A stretch of 35,364 nt of DNA from Actinomycetota bacterium (lineage in GTDB: Bacteria > Actinomycetota > Nitriliruptoria > Euzebyales > JAHELV01), in NCBI GenBank assembly GCA_019347695.1, contig JAHWKT010000003.1:3448-38811 (forward strand), in the 5' to 3' direction. The translations under genes were made by a program, and so were the position numbers. Under the pieces are notes generated by a model. That model searched no databases, was not told where the DNA came from, and saw only the letters and a program-made list of their open reading frames with translations. Below are positions 18,119-27,622 of the stretch, piece after piece (the first letter of the stretch is position 1; the number at the start of each line of letters is the position of its first letter).

Positions 18119-18279
18119 GCGCGCCGCGGGCCTGACCGTTCGCGACGGGTCCGGTTCTCGATGCGTATGGGCTCCGTACCGCATGTGGGGCAGTCCCACG
18201 GCTCGGTCACGTCGGTCGGGCACCCGAACCACCGATCGCAGCGTTCGCAGTATCCCCAGAGATTGTGGTCGTCCAGCAT
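18106..18279 (-). CDS. Small zinc-ribbon-like protein (57 aa)
   Basis: MLDDHNLWGYCERCDRWFGCPTDVTEPWDCPTCGTEPIRIENRTRRERSGPRRAHSA; CxxC...CxxC spacing; tail-to-tail overlap with the ASRT-like gene. Confidence 0.6.
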   Translation of the reverse strand: MLDDHNLWGYCERCDRWFGCPTDVTEPWDCPTCGTEPIRIENRTRRERSGPRRAHSA

Positions 18280-18289
18280 CCTCGTGACC

Positions 18290-18933
18290 CCTGTGACTTG
18301 ATTGGCGGGTCGAGGTCCTGGAGCCGCATGCGGTTTGCGAGTATGGGATGTGCCCACGGGCCAACTGCACAAACATCGCCGATGCGCGCGGCCAACGAGA
18401 TCGCCTCGGGGCCAAACGCCGACACGTTGCACCTCGGGCGGCTGCTCGGGCAGCGTGTAGAGCCGCGCGTTGTCGACGACATAGTGACGCCCCTGGTGTG
18501 TCACGAGATCACCCGTCCACAGCGTGCGCGTCACCTCGACGGCCTCCTCGAGCATCTGCAGCCGGATGTCGACCGACGGCCACACGTCACCCAGGATGTG
18601 CTCGTTGAGCTTCTCGCCGCCGCCGACGCCCAGCCGGAACCGACCCTCGGTGGCGACGGCAGCCGTGGCGGCGGCCTGGGCGATGATCGCCGGGTGGATC
18701 CGGACCGTCGGACACGTCACGGCCGTGGTGATGCGCAGCTGCGTGGTCGCCGCGATGCCGCCGATCGGCGTCCAGACGAACGGGCTCTGGCCCTGCGCGT
18801 CGGTCCACGGATGGAAGTGGTCGGAGATCCACACCGACAAGAACCCGCTGGCCGCGGCCTGCTAGGCGATGTCGACCAACGCCCGGGGACCCTGCTCCTC
18901 CGTCGCCAGGAAGTACCCGAACTCCGCCATCAT
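18290..18933 (-). pseudogene. LLM-class (F420-dependent) flavin oxidoreductase pseudogene
   Basis: MMAEFGYFLATEEQGPRALVDIA*QAAASGFLSVWISDHFHPWTDAQGQSPFVWTPIGGIAATTQLRITTAVTCPTVRIHPAIIAQAAAT..; in-frame TAG at 18862-18864, frameshift near 18428 (continues VSAFGPEAISLAARIGDV in the frame of 18207), C-terminus missing. Confidence 0.8.
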
Positions 18934-19052
18934 GTCTCCGTTCGAACGAGATCGGTGATCACCGGGAGTCCGTCGGTTCCCGACGACGCGCAGCACAAAC
19001 CGGGCCGACTCATCGGCATGACCATGGCGTGACAGGGAACGGAAAGCGCTGC

Positions 19053-20318
19053 ATGAGTTTCTGGCGTAACCCGTCGCTGCGCAGACCCGCGATCACCGGT
19101 GTCGTAGGCCTCCTCCTGGCGGTCGTGACCCTGCGGCTCGACGCGGCGTTGCCATCCGGCTGGTTGTTCGGCCTGCAGCCGCCCGTCGCCGGCACACGGG
19201 CCGTGCTGGGCGCGGTGCTCAGCTCGATCATCACCGTCAGCGCACTGGTGTTCTGGGTCCGCGGCATGTTCGTGCAACTGTCGGCCGGTCAGTTCTCCTC
19301 GCGCGTGCTCCGCTGGTACCTCGCGGACAACTACCAGCAGCGAGTGCTGGACTTCCTGGTAGGCGTGTTCGGCTACGTGACGGGCGTGACGCTCACGCTC
19401 GGCGGTAGCCCCACCGCACCGGCGCTGAGCACGGTCGTCGCCGTGAGCCTGTCACTGTGCGCGCTGATCGTCGTGATCGTCACCATCACCGACAGCGCAC
19501 GGGCCACAGAGCTGACCGGGGTCATGGCGCAGATCGCCGAGCGGACCATCGGCGCGGTCCGCGACGCGCATCCCGAGCGTGGAAAGGGGATCACCCGCCG
19601 CTCAGACAGCAGCGCAGGCGATGCCACGCGGTCAGGCGATCGGCTTCTCGTGCACGCGCCAGCGTCGGGATGGGTGGGCCACATCGACGACGCACGCCTC
19701 GCGGCCACGCTGCCCGCGAACACGACGGTACGGATCTGGACACGCGCCGGCACGTTCGTCGTGCGTGACAGCATCGTCGGCGATGTCGAGCCCGGTGGTG
19801 ATGTCGATCCATCCGCAGTCGGCAACGCGCTCGACATCGGCCGCACCCGCGACGTCGCCAACGACGTCGAGCTCGGGATGCGGGAACTCATCGACATCGC
19901 GCTGCAGGCGTTGGCCGTGGGCACGCGCGACACCACCAGTGGCTACGAGGCGATCAACTACCTCGCCTTTGTCGTGCACGAGATCCTGCTGCGCGACCTC
20001 CCGGACGACGTGTACGTCGGACACGATGGCCGACGAGTCGTGCGCATGGCCGAGCTGACGTACGAGGACTACGTGAACACCGCCTTCGATCAGATCCGCC
20101 TGTCCGGCGCCGGCTATCCGGCGATCGCCTCGGCGCTGCTCACCGCGCTGCGCATGCTGGCCGACGCCGTCGCCCAGACCGACCTGCCGGAACGGCTCGA
20201 TCCGCTGCAGCGCCAGATCGACCTCGTGCTCGACCGCCTCGAGCAGGCTGACCTCCCGCAGCACGATCGTCAGCACATCGACGGCGACGTGGTCGCGTGG
20301 CGCAAGCCTGCCGAGTAG
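19053..20318 (+). CDS. DUF2254 domain-containing membrane protein
   Basis: MSFWRNPSLRRPAITGVVGLLLAVVTLRLD..SSIITVSALVFWVRGMFVQLSAGQFSSRVLRWYLADNYQQRVLDFLVGVFGYVTGV; DIALQALAVGTRDTTSGYEAINYL region. Confidence 0.85.
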   Translation: MSFWRNPSLRRPAITGVVGLLLAVVTLRLDAALPSGWLFGLQPPVAGTRAVLGAVLSSIITVSALVFWVRGMFVQLSAGQFSSRVLRWYLADNYQQRVLDFLVGVFGYVTGVTLTLGGSPTAPALSTVVAVSLSLCALIVVIVTITDSARATELTGVMAQIAERTIGAVRDAHPERGKGITRRSDSSAGDATRSGDRLLVHAPASGWVGHIDDARLAATLPANTTVRIWTRAGTFVVRDSIVGDVEPGGDVDPSAVGNALDIGRTRDVANDVELGMRELIDIALQALAVGTRDTTSGYEAINYLAFVVHEILLRDLPDDVYVGHDGRRVVRMAELTYEDYVNTAFDQIRLSGAGYPAIASALLTALRMLADAVAQTDLPERLDPLQRQIDLVLDRLEQADLPQHDRQHIDGDVVAWRKPAE

Positions 20319-20479
20319 GAGCTCGGGCCGGTAGTGGGCTCGATCAGGCAGTCCGCCACCGCCACGGCCCGTACCACCGCCCGCCGTACAGGTCCGTCGA
20401 TGATCCGTGTCTCTGCGTCCACGTCTCGGGCATGCTGCGCGGCACGACGAACAGCTGAGCCGAGAACACAGGAGCCGAC

Positions 20480-20638
20480 ATGAGCGATCCACAGCAACCC
20501 GAGGACGACACCGGCGGCGGCGGGCCACGAGAGGAGTCCGATGCCACCAGCGAGGCCGACGCTGGTCTCACCGGCGATGAAGGTGTAGGGACGGCCCAGC
20601 CGGCGATCGCGCATGACGACGATCCCGACGATGACTGA
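20480..20638 (+). CDS. Very acidic small hypothetical protein (52 aa), tentative
   Basis: SD CAGGAG before ATG 20480; MSDPQQPEDDTGGGGPREESDATSEADAGLTGDEGVGTAQPAIAHDDDPDDD. Competes with a minus-strand hydrophobic ORF (20270-20614). Confidence 0.35.
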   Translation: MSDPQQPEDDTGGGGPREESDATSEADAGLTGDEGVGTAQPAIAHDDDPDDD

Positions 20639-20828
20639 CCGCCGCCTGTCAAGGCCAAGCCCCGACCGTCAGCCGACGAGTCTGACGTCTGTACAGGACG
20701 TGCGAGGTGACCCTCGTCTGACGTCCACGAAGGGAGGCAGGATGGGCGACGCTGAGCTGCCGCGGAGCACACTGGCGAGCGTTGCCCACTGACCGACCAG
20801 GTACCACCGTGCTGCGGACTGGAGCATC

Positions 20829-23800
20829 ATGTCCACCCTGTCATCACGACCACCACGGGACCGCAGAACGGTGACCGTGCCGAGCAAGCCGGTGCCGTCG
20901 GCGGCGACCGGCATGGTCGGCTCGACCGATGTCGACGCCGAGGGGCTGCAGCGCGATCTCACCGCTGCGATCGACGGAGAGGTGCGCTTCGACCGGTCGG
21001 CGCTGGGCCTGTACGCGACTGACGCGTCGAACTTCCGGCAGGTGCCGATCGGCGTGGTGATCCCCAGGACCCTCGACGACGCGGTCGAAACCCACCGCAT
21101 CTGCCGGGCGTACGGAGCGCCGATCCTCAGCCGCGGCGGCGGAACAAGCCTGTCGGGCGAGACCGTCAACTACGCGGTGGTGATCGACCACTCCAAGTAC
21201 CTGACCGACATCGGCGAGCCCGACGCCGACCACCGGTTGGTCACCGTGCAGAACGGGGCGATCAACGAGCAGGTCAACGAGAAGACCGGCAAGGCCAACC
21301 TGGTGTTCGGACCGGATCCGTCGTCGCACTCGCGGTGCACGATCGGCGGCAACGTCGGCAACAACTCGTGCGGCATCCACTCGGTGCAGGCGCACCTGTA
21401 CGGACCGGGCCCGCGAACGTCGGACAACATCCACTCGCTCGACATCGTGACCTACGACGGCATCCGCATGACCGTCGGCGAGACCAGCGACGACGAGTAC
21501 GAGCGGATCGTCGCCGACGGCGGCCGGCGCGCCGAGATCTACCGGGCGCTGCGCGACCTGCGCGATCGCTACGCCGATCTGATCCGCGAGCGCTATCAGC
21601 CGGTCGACCGGCTGCCGCGGCGAGTGTCGGGCTACAACCTCGACGAACTGCTCCCCGAGAAGAGCTTCAACGTCGCGCGTGCGTTGGTCGGTACCGAGGG
21701 CACGTGCGTCACGGTGCTCGAAGCGACGCTGATGCTGACCCCGGCGCTCCTCGAGCGGGTGACCGTGGTGGTCGCCTGTCCGAACATCGCCGACGCCGGC
21801 GACTTCGTGCCGGAGATCATGGCCGGCTTCCGACCGATCGGGTTGGAAGGGATCGACCACCGGCTGTTCGAGGACCAGTGGCAGGAGCACATGCACCGCG
21901 GCGGGCTGCGGGCCCTGCCAGGCAAGGGCGAGAACGCATGGTTGCTCGTCCAGTTCGGCGCCGATGACGCCGACGACGCCCACGGACAAGCCTACGAATT
22001 CGCCGACTGGCTGCGCGACCGCGAGTTCACCGACGACATGTTCACCGTGTACGACAGCGCGCAGCTCGGCGGCGAGTCCGGTCAGATCTGGGGCATCCGC
22101 GAGGGTGGCCTCGGTGCCACCGCGTTCCCACCCGACGGCCGCGACCACTGGCCGGGATGGGAGGACTCCGCGGTGCCGCCGGAGTCCGTCGGCCCCTACA
22201 TCCGCGACCTGCAGCAGCTCTACGCCGACCACGGGCTGCGCGGCGCCATGTACGGCCACCTCGGTGAGGGCTGCGTCCACTCACGCATCTCGTTCGACCT
22301 GCGCCACACCGACGGCATCCGCACCTACCGCGCCTTCATGGAGGCGGCCGCCGACCTCGTGGTGTCCTACGGCGGCACGTTGTCCGGTGAGCACGGCGAC
22401 GGTCAGCAGCGCGCCGAGCTACTGAGCAAGCAGTTCGGGCCCGAGCTCGTCCAGGCCATGCGGGAGTTCAAGGCGATCTGGGATCCCGAGTGGAAGATGA
22501 ACCCGGGCAAGGTCGTCGATCCCTACAAGATGGACGAGGACCTCAAGCTCGGCGTCGACTACAACCCCCACGCCCGGCTTCCGCTCGCGAACACCACGGT
22601 CAGGTTCGCCTACCCCGAGGACGACGGGGATTTCGCCCACGCCACGTTGCGCTGTGTGGGCGTCGGCAAGTGCCGCAATCCTGACGGCGCGCCCACCATG
22701 TGCCCGAGCTACATGGTCACGCGCGAGGAGGAGCACTCCACCCGTGGGCGGGCGCGGCTGCTGTTCGAGATGCTGCAGGGGGATGTCGTCACCGACGGCT
22801 GGCAGAGCACGGAGGTCTACGACGCGCTCGACCTGTGCCTGGCGTGCAAGGGCTGCACCAACGACTGCCCCGTCAACGTCGACATGCCGACGTACAAGGC
22901 CGAGTTCCTCTACCACCACTACAAGAGCTCGAAGCGCTGGCGTGGGCGCTACATGTACGCCTTCGGCTTCATCGACCAGGCGGCGCGGCTCGCCTCCCTC
23001 GTGCCGGGCGTCGTCAACGCGCTGACGCAGTACCAGCCGTTCGCGAGCCTGGCCAAGCGCATCGCCGGCATCGATCCCCAGCGCCAGCTGCCCACCTTCG
23101 CGCCGCTGACGTTGCAACAGTGGTTCGCCCAGCGAGGCGGCACCGTCAACCCCGACGGACCGCGCGTGATCCTGTGGCCCGACACCTTCAACAACTACCT
23201 GCACACCGACGTCGGTGTCGCGTGCGTCGAGGTGCTGGAGGATGCGGGGTGGCAGGTCGTCATGCCCGACGCGCACGTGTGCTGCGGCCGGCCGCTGTAT
23301 GACTACGGGTTCCTCGACGTCGCCGAGCGCTACCTGCGACGCACCATCGCCCAGCTACGCGACGACATCCGCACGGGCACGCCGGTCGTCGGCATGGAGC
23401 CCAGCTGTCTGGCGGTCTTCCGCGACGAACTGGGCAAGCTGCTGCCACACGACGAGGATGCACAACGACTGCGCCGCAACGCCTACCACTTCGCCGAGTT
23501 CTTGGACGCCCACGACATCGACCTGCCGACCTTCGACCGCGACGCGCTCGTGTGGACCCACTGCCATCACCGCGCCACCGGCGGGAGCGGACCCGAGCAG
23601 CAGGTGCTCGGCGACCGGATCGGCATGGACGTGACCGAGGTGTCGGGCGGCTGCTGCGGACTCGCCGGATCATGGGGGTTCGAGCAGGGCAAGTACGACA
23701 TCTCGATGGACTGCGGCGAGCAGGCGCTGCTGCCGGCGGTGCGCGACGCCGACGCGGACACCGTCATAGTCGCCGACGGGTTCTCGTGCAAGACGCAGAT

Positions 23801-24017
23801 CGAACAGGCCGGCACGGGCCGCCGCGCGCTGCACGTCGCTGAGGTCATCAAGCTCGCCCGTCACGCCGAGGGCGACGAACATGGACGCCTGCCGGAGGAC
23901 CGGTCAGAGGTCGGTCAGCGGCCGCAACCGGGATGGAGACGCCGTGTCGCGCGCGGCGCGTCGGTGGCCGGTACCGTCGTAGCCATCGCGGCGCTGCCAC
24001 GACTCGCGCGGCGTTGA
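20829..24017 (+). CDS. FAD-linked oxidase / Fe-S / CCG-domain fusion dehydrogenase (GlcD/D-lactate dehydrogenase-like)
   Basis: FAD-binding: GAPILSRGGGTSLSGETVN; GEHGDGQQRAELL; Fe-S: CLACKGCTNDCPVNVDM; CCG-type: VCCGRPLYDYG and GCCGLAGSWGFEQGKY. Confidence 0.93.
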   Translation: MSTLSSRPPRDRRTVTVPSKPVPSAATGMVGSTDVDAEGLQRDLTAAIDGEVRFDRSALGLYATDASNFRQVPIGVVIPRTLDDAVETHRICRAYGAPILSRGGGTSLSGETVNYAVVIDHSKYLTDIGEPDADHRLVTVQNGAINEQVNEKTGKANLVFGPDPSSHSRCTIGGNVGNNSCGIHSVQAHLYGPGPRTSDNIHSLDIVTYDGIRMTVGETSDDEYERIVADGGRRAEIYRALRDLRDRYADLIRERYQPVDRLPRRVSGYNLDELLPEKSFNVARALVGTEGTCVTVLEATLMLTPALLERVTVVVACPNIADAGDFVPEIMAGFRPIGLEGIDHRLFEDQWQEHMHRGGLRALPGKGENAWLLVQFGADDADDAHGQAYEFADWLRDREFTDDMFTVYDSAQLGGESGQIWGIREGGLGATAFPPDGRDHWPGWEDSAVPPESVGPYIRDLQQLYADHGLRGAMYGHLGEGCVHSRISFDLRHTDGIRTYRAFMEAAADLVVSYGGTLSGEHGDGQQRAELLSKQFGPELVQAMREFKAIWDPEWKMNPGKVVDPYKMDEDLKLGVDYNPHARLPLANTTVRFAYPEDDGDFAHATLRCVGVGKCRNPDGAPTMCPSYMVTREEEHSTRGRARLLFEMLQGDVVTDGWQSTEVYDALDLCLACKGCTNDCPVNVDMPTYKAEFLYHHYKSSKRWRGRYMYAFGFIDQAARLASLVPGVVNALTQYQPFASLAKRIAGIDPQRQLPTFAPLTLQQWFAQRGGTVNPDGPRVILWPDTFNNYLHTDVGVACVEVLEDAGWQVVMPDAHVCCGRPLYDYGFLDVAERYLRRTIAQLRDDIRTGTPVVGMEPSCLAVFRDELGKLLPHDEDAQRLRRNAYHFAEFLDAHDIDLPTFDRDALVWTHCHHRATGGSGPEQQVLGDRIGMDVTEVSGGCCGLAGSWGFEQGKYDISMDCGEQALLPAVRDADADTVIVADGFSCKTQIEQAGTGRRALHVAEVIKLARHAEGDEHGRLPEDRSEVGQRPQPGWRRRVARGASVAGTVVAIAALPRLARR

Positions 24018-24089
24018 TCGACCGCCGCGCGACGGTGCAGCGCATTCGGGACGGCCGCGCGGACCTCGATGCCGACCTGGTCTGAGGGA

Positions 24090-24476
24090 TCAGCGATCGC
24101 GCCCGCCGGCCAGCAAGCCGTCGAGCGCGTCGGGCAGATCCAGCGACATCGTCACGAACTCGCCGCCGGTGACGGCCTCGCGCAGCACGCCGACGACCGC
24201 ACGCGCATGGACCTCGGACGAGCCGTCGTCGATGCCCGCCAGCTCCGCGACCCGCACGAGGAACGTGTCATGGTCGTAGATGGTCGTCTGCTCCGCGGAC
24301 TCTCGGACCGTGTCGGCGAGCTCTCGCGGCAGCTGGGCGGCGAGGTCGTGCGCCTCGTCGGCCGACAACGCCTCGCCGAGCACTCGTAGCGTCACAATCG
24401 TCGAGCGCCGCGCCTGCTCGCGATCGACGTTGCCGAGACGCTCGTGCACCCGGTCCACGAACTCGTCGGTCTGCAT
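24090..24476 (-). CDS. DUF2267 domain-containing protein
   Basis: MQTDEFVDRVHERLGNVDREQARRSTIVTLRVLGEALSADEAHDLAAQLPRELADTV. Confidence 0.85.
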   Translation of the reverse strand: MQTDEFVDRVHERLGNVDREQARRSTIVTLRVLGEALSADEAHDLAAQLPRELADTVRESAEQTTIYDHDTFLVRVAELAGIDDGSSEVHARAVVGVLREAVTGGEFVTMSLDLPDALDGLLAGGRDR

Positions 24477-24629
24477 CTGCTCTCCTCATCTTGTCTGTGC
24501 CGTTCGGTCTTCCCGGTGATGACGGGGACATGCGTCACGCGCGGTGACGCGCGTCCACCGGTGACGGCACGTGGTGGCGATGTATGTGCGGCGACGACGC
24601 GGGAAGGACCGCCACGACCACGACATGAC

Positions 24630-25078
24630 AGGAGTGACCCACGGCCCCGGTACCTGTTGATCGCCAACGAGACGCTGGGTGGCCAGAACCTCCTCGACGC
24701 GCTCGAAAGACGGATCGACGGTGACATCAGCTTCCACGGAGGGCGCCTTCGACGAGATCATCGTCTCGACGCCGCCGCCCGGTGGGTCCTACCTTCCCGG
24801 TGATCGGCAGCGGCGCGCCGATCGAGCTCGTCGGCAACCTGGCGAGCCTGTCCTTCCCGCTGTCGTTCGTGTTGGTCAACGTCGCAGTGAGCAAGCTCCG
24901 CCGCGACGAGCCGGACCGTGACCGGATGTTTCGGGTGCCGTTGTTCCCCGCTCCGCCGGTGATCGGCGCGGTGGTGTCGCTCGGGCTCGCGGCGTTCATC
25001 CCGCTGCGGGTCTGGGTCACAGCCGTCGGCTGGGTTGTGCTCGGCATCGGTGTGCACGTGGCGATGCGACGCGCCTGA
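24630..25078 (+). pseudogene. Composite remnant: USP-like fragments joined to an amino-acid permease C-terminus
   Basis: RYLLIANETLGGQNLLDALERRIDG (frame of 24444), EGAFDEIIVSTPPPG (frame of 24679), then VGPTFPVIGSGAPIELVGNLASLSFPLSFVLVNVAVSKLRRDEPDRDRMFRVPLFPAPPVIGAVVSLGLAAFIPL (frame of 24782). Confidence 0.65.
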
Positions 25079-25168
25079 GGTGAGTACGAGCCGACGTCGC
25101 ACCGTCACGGTTGCGTCCGATGGAGCGCGTCGACGACAGTGCGGGGACTGGTCGCAAGGAGGCAGCGG

Positions 25169-25690
25169 ATGTGGAGCCAACTCGGCATGACGTGGTCACA
25201 GCTCTGGCTGACGGTCGTGTCCGCCATCGGCGTGTACGCCACCATCATCACGCTGAGCCGGATCTTCGGCCAACGGCAGTTCGCGACCTCGACCACCTAC
25301 GATCTGGCGTTCAACTTCGCGATGGGCAGCCTGATCGGGCGAACGCTGCTGGTACGCGTATCGCTGCTCAACGCCGTCGTCGCGCTATGCGCGATGTTCC
25401 TCCTGCACGCAGGCGCCACGTGGTGGCACCACCGCTACAGCGCCATCCACGACATCATCCAGAACCGGCCCGTCCTCCTCGTCGTTGACGGAAAGGTACT
25501 CGACGACGCGCTGCGTCGGACGGGTACGAGCAGGCTGGAAGTCAACCAGGCGTTGCGGCTGGCGGGAATCGGCGCGGTGGAGGACGTCGGCGCCGTGATT
25601 CTCGAACGCAACGGCCAGTTCAGCGTGTTCGGGACGACCCAGCGCCGCACCGACGACGTGTTCGACGAGGTGGTCGACGTCCGACGGTGA
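25169..25690 (+). CDS. DUF421/YetF-like membrane protein (second copy)
   Basis: SD AAGGAGG before ATG 25169; MWSQLGMTWSQLWLTVVSAIGVYATIITLSRIFGQRQFATSTTYDLAFNFAMGSLIGRTLL..RPVLLVVDGKVLDDALRRTGTSRLEVNQALRLAGI. Confidence 0.87.
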   Translation: MWSQLGMTWSQLWLTVVSAIGVYATIITLSRIFGQRQFATSTTYDLAFNFAMGSLIGRTLLVRVSLLNAVVALCAMFLLHAGATWWHHRYSAIHDIIQNRPVLLVVDGKVLDDALRRTGTSRLEVNQALRLAGIGAVEDVGAVILERNGQFSVFGTTQRRTDDVFDEVVDVRR

Positions 25691-25757
25691 CGATCGCCGT
25701 CGGGACTGCCGAGCCCCGAGAGGTGACCGTGCTCGCGGCGAACCCCCTATCCCCGCG

Positions 25758-26018
25758 TCAGTCCGACGCGTCGTCGGCCGGCGAACCTGGCGCGGCGCTG
25801 CCGGTCTCGGGACGCTCCGGCTCCTGCCCCGGCCCACCCGGCCGGTCGACCTTCTCTGCCGACTCCGTATCGTCCGCACGACCAGGCCCGTGGTCGGTCT
25901 CCATGCCCTTCAACGGCGCGTCCGGTCGTGGTCCGGATCTCCGCATGGTCACGGCTGCGATCACGACGGCGATGGCCGCCAGCCCCCCGAGCAGGAGGAA
26001 CACGAGTGTGCCGCTCAT
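25758..26018 (-). CDS. Small single-TM hypothetical protein
   Basis: MSGTLVFLLLGGLAAIAVVIAAVTMRRSGPRPDAPLKGMETDHG; one TM and a hydrophilic Pro/Asp/Glu-rich tail. Confidence 0.55.
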   Translation of the reverse strand: MSGTLVFLLLGGLAAIAVVIAAVTMRRSGPRPDAPLKGMETDHGPGRADDTESAEKVDRPGGPGQEPERPETGSAAPGSPADDASD

Positions 26019-26068
26019 CTCAGATCCTCTGCCGTTCCGCTGTCATGTGCAGGTCCGTACCTCTCGTG

Positions 26069-26677
26069 TCACCGCGTACTGGCGACCCGCGCCGACGCTC
26101 TCCGGCGGCGCGCTCGGGAACCACCTCCGACCCTCCTCGCGATCCGGCGCAGGTGACGACTGCCCGCGTGCGCGTGGCGGTCCTGAGCGACGATCAGCAC
26201 GGGGCAGCGTGCGTGCGACACGCAACGCCGGTGGACCGAGGAGCCGAGGAGACGATCGCCCAGCCGGCGACGATCCGGCGTGCCGACCACCAACAGGTCA
26301 GCGCTCGACGCAAGCCGAAGCAGTGTGCGCGCCGGATCAACGTCGCCGACGACGATCTGCTCGACATCGCGCGTGCGCAGGCCGGCATGTGCGACACAGC
26401 GCTCGAGCCGTCGAACTGCGTTGTCGTGCGCCCACCGGTGCTGCACCAACTCGGACCGCACGCCGTCGGTCGCGTCACGCAGCCCTCGCCACGTCGCCCG
26501 GGGCCACATGGCCGTCGCGGTGACCGCGAGCTGGGCATGGTCATCGCGGTGCCACGGCAGCGCATACAGGTACACCACGTCCAACCGGGCGTAGCGCCAC
26601 CGTGCTTCGGTATCGGCGACGAGCAGCACCTCGCGCGAGTGCGCCGATCCGTCGATCCCGACGACGACCTGTGCCAT
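26069..26677 (-). CDS. Universal stress protein family
   Basis: MAQVVVGIDGSAHSREVLLVADTEARWRYARLDVVYLYALPW; VVGDVDPARTLLRLASSADLLVVGTPDRRRLGDRLLGSSVHRRCVSHARCPVLIV. Confidence 0.88.
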   Translation of the reverse strand: MAQVVVGIDGSAHSREVLLVADTEARWRYARLDVVYLYALPWHRDDHAQLAVTATAMWPRATWRGLRDATDGVRSELVQHRWAHDNAVRRLERCVAHAGLRTRDVEQIVVGDVDPARTLLRLASSADLLVVGTPDRRRLGDRLLGSSVHRRCVSHARCPVLIVAQDRHAHAGSRHLRRIARRVGGGSRARRRRASARVASTR

Positions 26678-26929
26678 CGTGCCAAGCTCCCCTCGCATCG
26701 CTGGCGGGAGCGGCCGGGGTCACGGGTCCGCACAAGGAGGATCGGTGTGCCCGTTCGTGACGCACTCAAACACCCAACGCCTCAAACCCGCTGTCGCAGC
26801 CCCGGGGGTCCTGGTGACGGTCGAGGTGATCCGTGGTCGGAACTTGGGGCAGCCTTTGCCTTCGGACATACCGCGGATGACCCCGCCGAACATACGGTCG
26901 TGTGGCCTACCCCGACCGGAGGACGCCGC

Positions 26930-27622
26930 ATGCACCGTCGACCTGCACCAGCCGCGACGGCTGTGCTGCTGGTCGCGGACGTCTCGCTGTGGCGTGAGGC
27001 GCTGGTCGCTCACCTCGACCAGCGCGACGACGTCGCGCTCGTCGGGTGCGGCGAGCTGGCGGACGCCGCCACACGCGCGGCGGCCGTGCAGGCACCCGTG
27101 GCGATCGTCGACGCCCAGCACGCGACCAGCGATCCCGCGGTAGCGATCCGTGCGGTGCGGTCGGCGAGCCCGCTCACCCGCTGTGTGGCCGTCGTCGGCG
27201 GAGGGGGGCCGGCCGAGCACGGACGAATGCTGGAGGCAGGCGCCACGAACGTGATCGGTGCGGCAGGCTCGCTGTCACATCTGGCATCGGCGATCGTCGC
27301 AGCCCGCGATGGCCGGACGACGCTCGACCCCGCGACGCAACGCAAGCTTCAGCAGGCGTGGCACACCCGCCGCACGTGGGAGCAGGAACGCGACGCGATC
27401 CGCGCACGGCTCAGCCGGCGTGAGATGGAGGTGCTGGCCGATCTCGCGGGCGGGCATGATCAGCGTCAGATCGCCCAGCGCCTGGGCATCTCACCGGCGA
27501 CCGTGCGGACGCACATCAGGAACCTGCTCGGCAAGCTCGGTGCCACGTCACGCCTGCAGGCGGTCGCCGTCGCGCTGCGGTACGGGATCATCCGAGCACC
27601 GCGCTCGCGGCGGGCGGCCTGA
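26930..27622 (+). CDS. LuxR-family response regulator with atypical receiver domain
   Basis: ATG at 26930 after CCGGAGG; C-terminal HTH LSRREMEVLADLAGGHDQRQIAQRLGISPATVRTHIRNLLGKLGATSRLQAVAVALRYGII. Confidence 0.88.
   Translation: MHRRPAPAATAVLLVADVSLWREALVAHLDQRDDVALVGCGELADAATRAAAVQAPVAIVDAQHATSDPAVAIRAVRSASPLTRCVAVVGGGGPAEHGRMLEAGATNVIGAAGSLSHLASAIVAARDGRTTLDPATQRKLQQAWHTRRTWEQERDAIRARLSRREMEVLADLAGGHDQRQIAQRLGISPATVRTHIRNLLGKLGATSRLQAVAVALRYGIIRAPRSRRAA

Noticed and set aside
20844-22280. 478-aa minus-strand ORF opposite the FAD/Fe-S dehydrogenase
   Set aside because: Shadow ORF; the plus strand has clear FAD and Fe-S motifs throughout.
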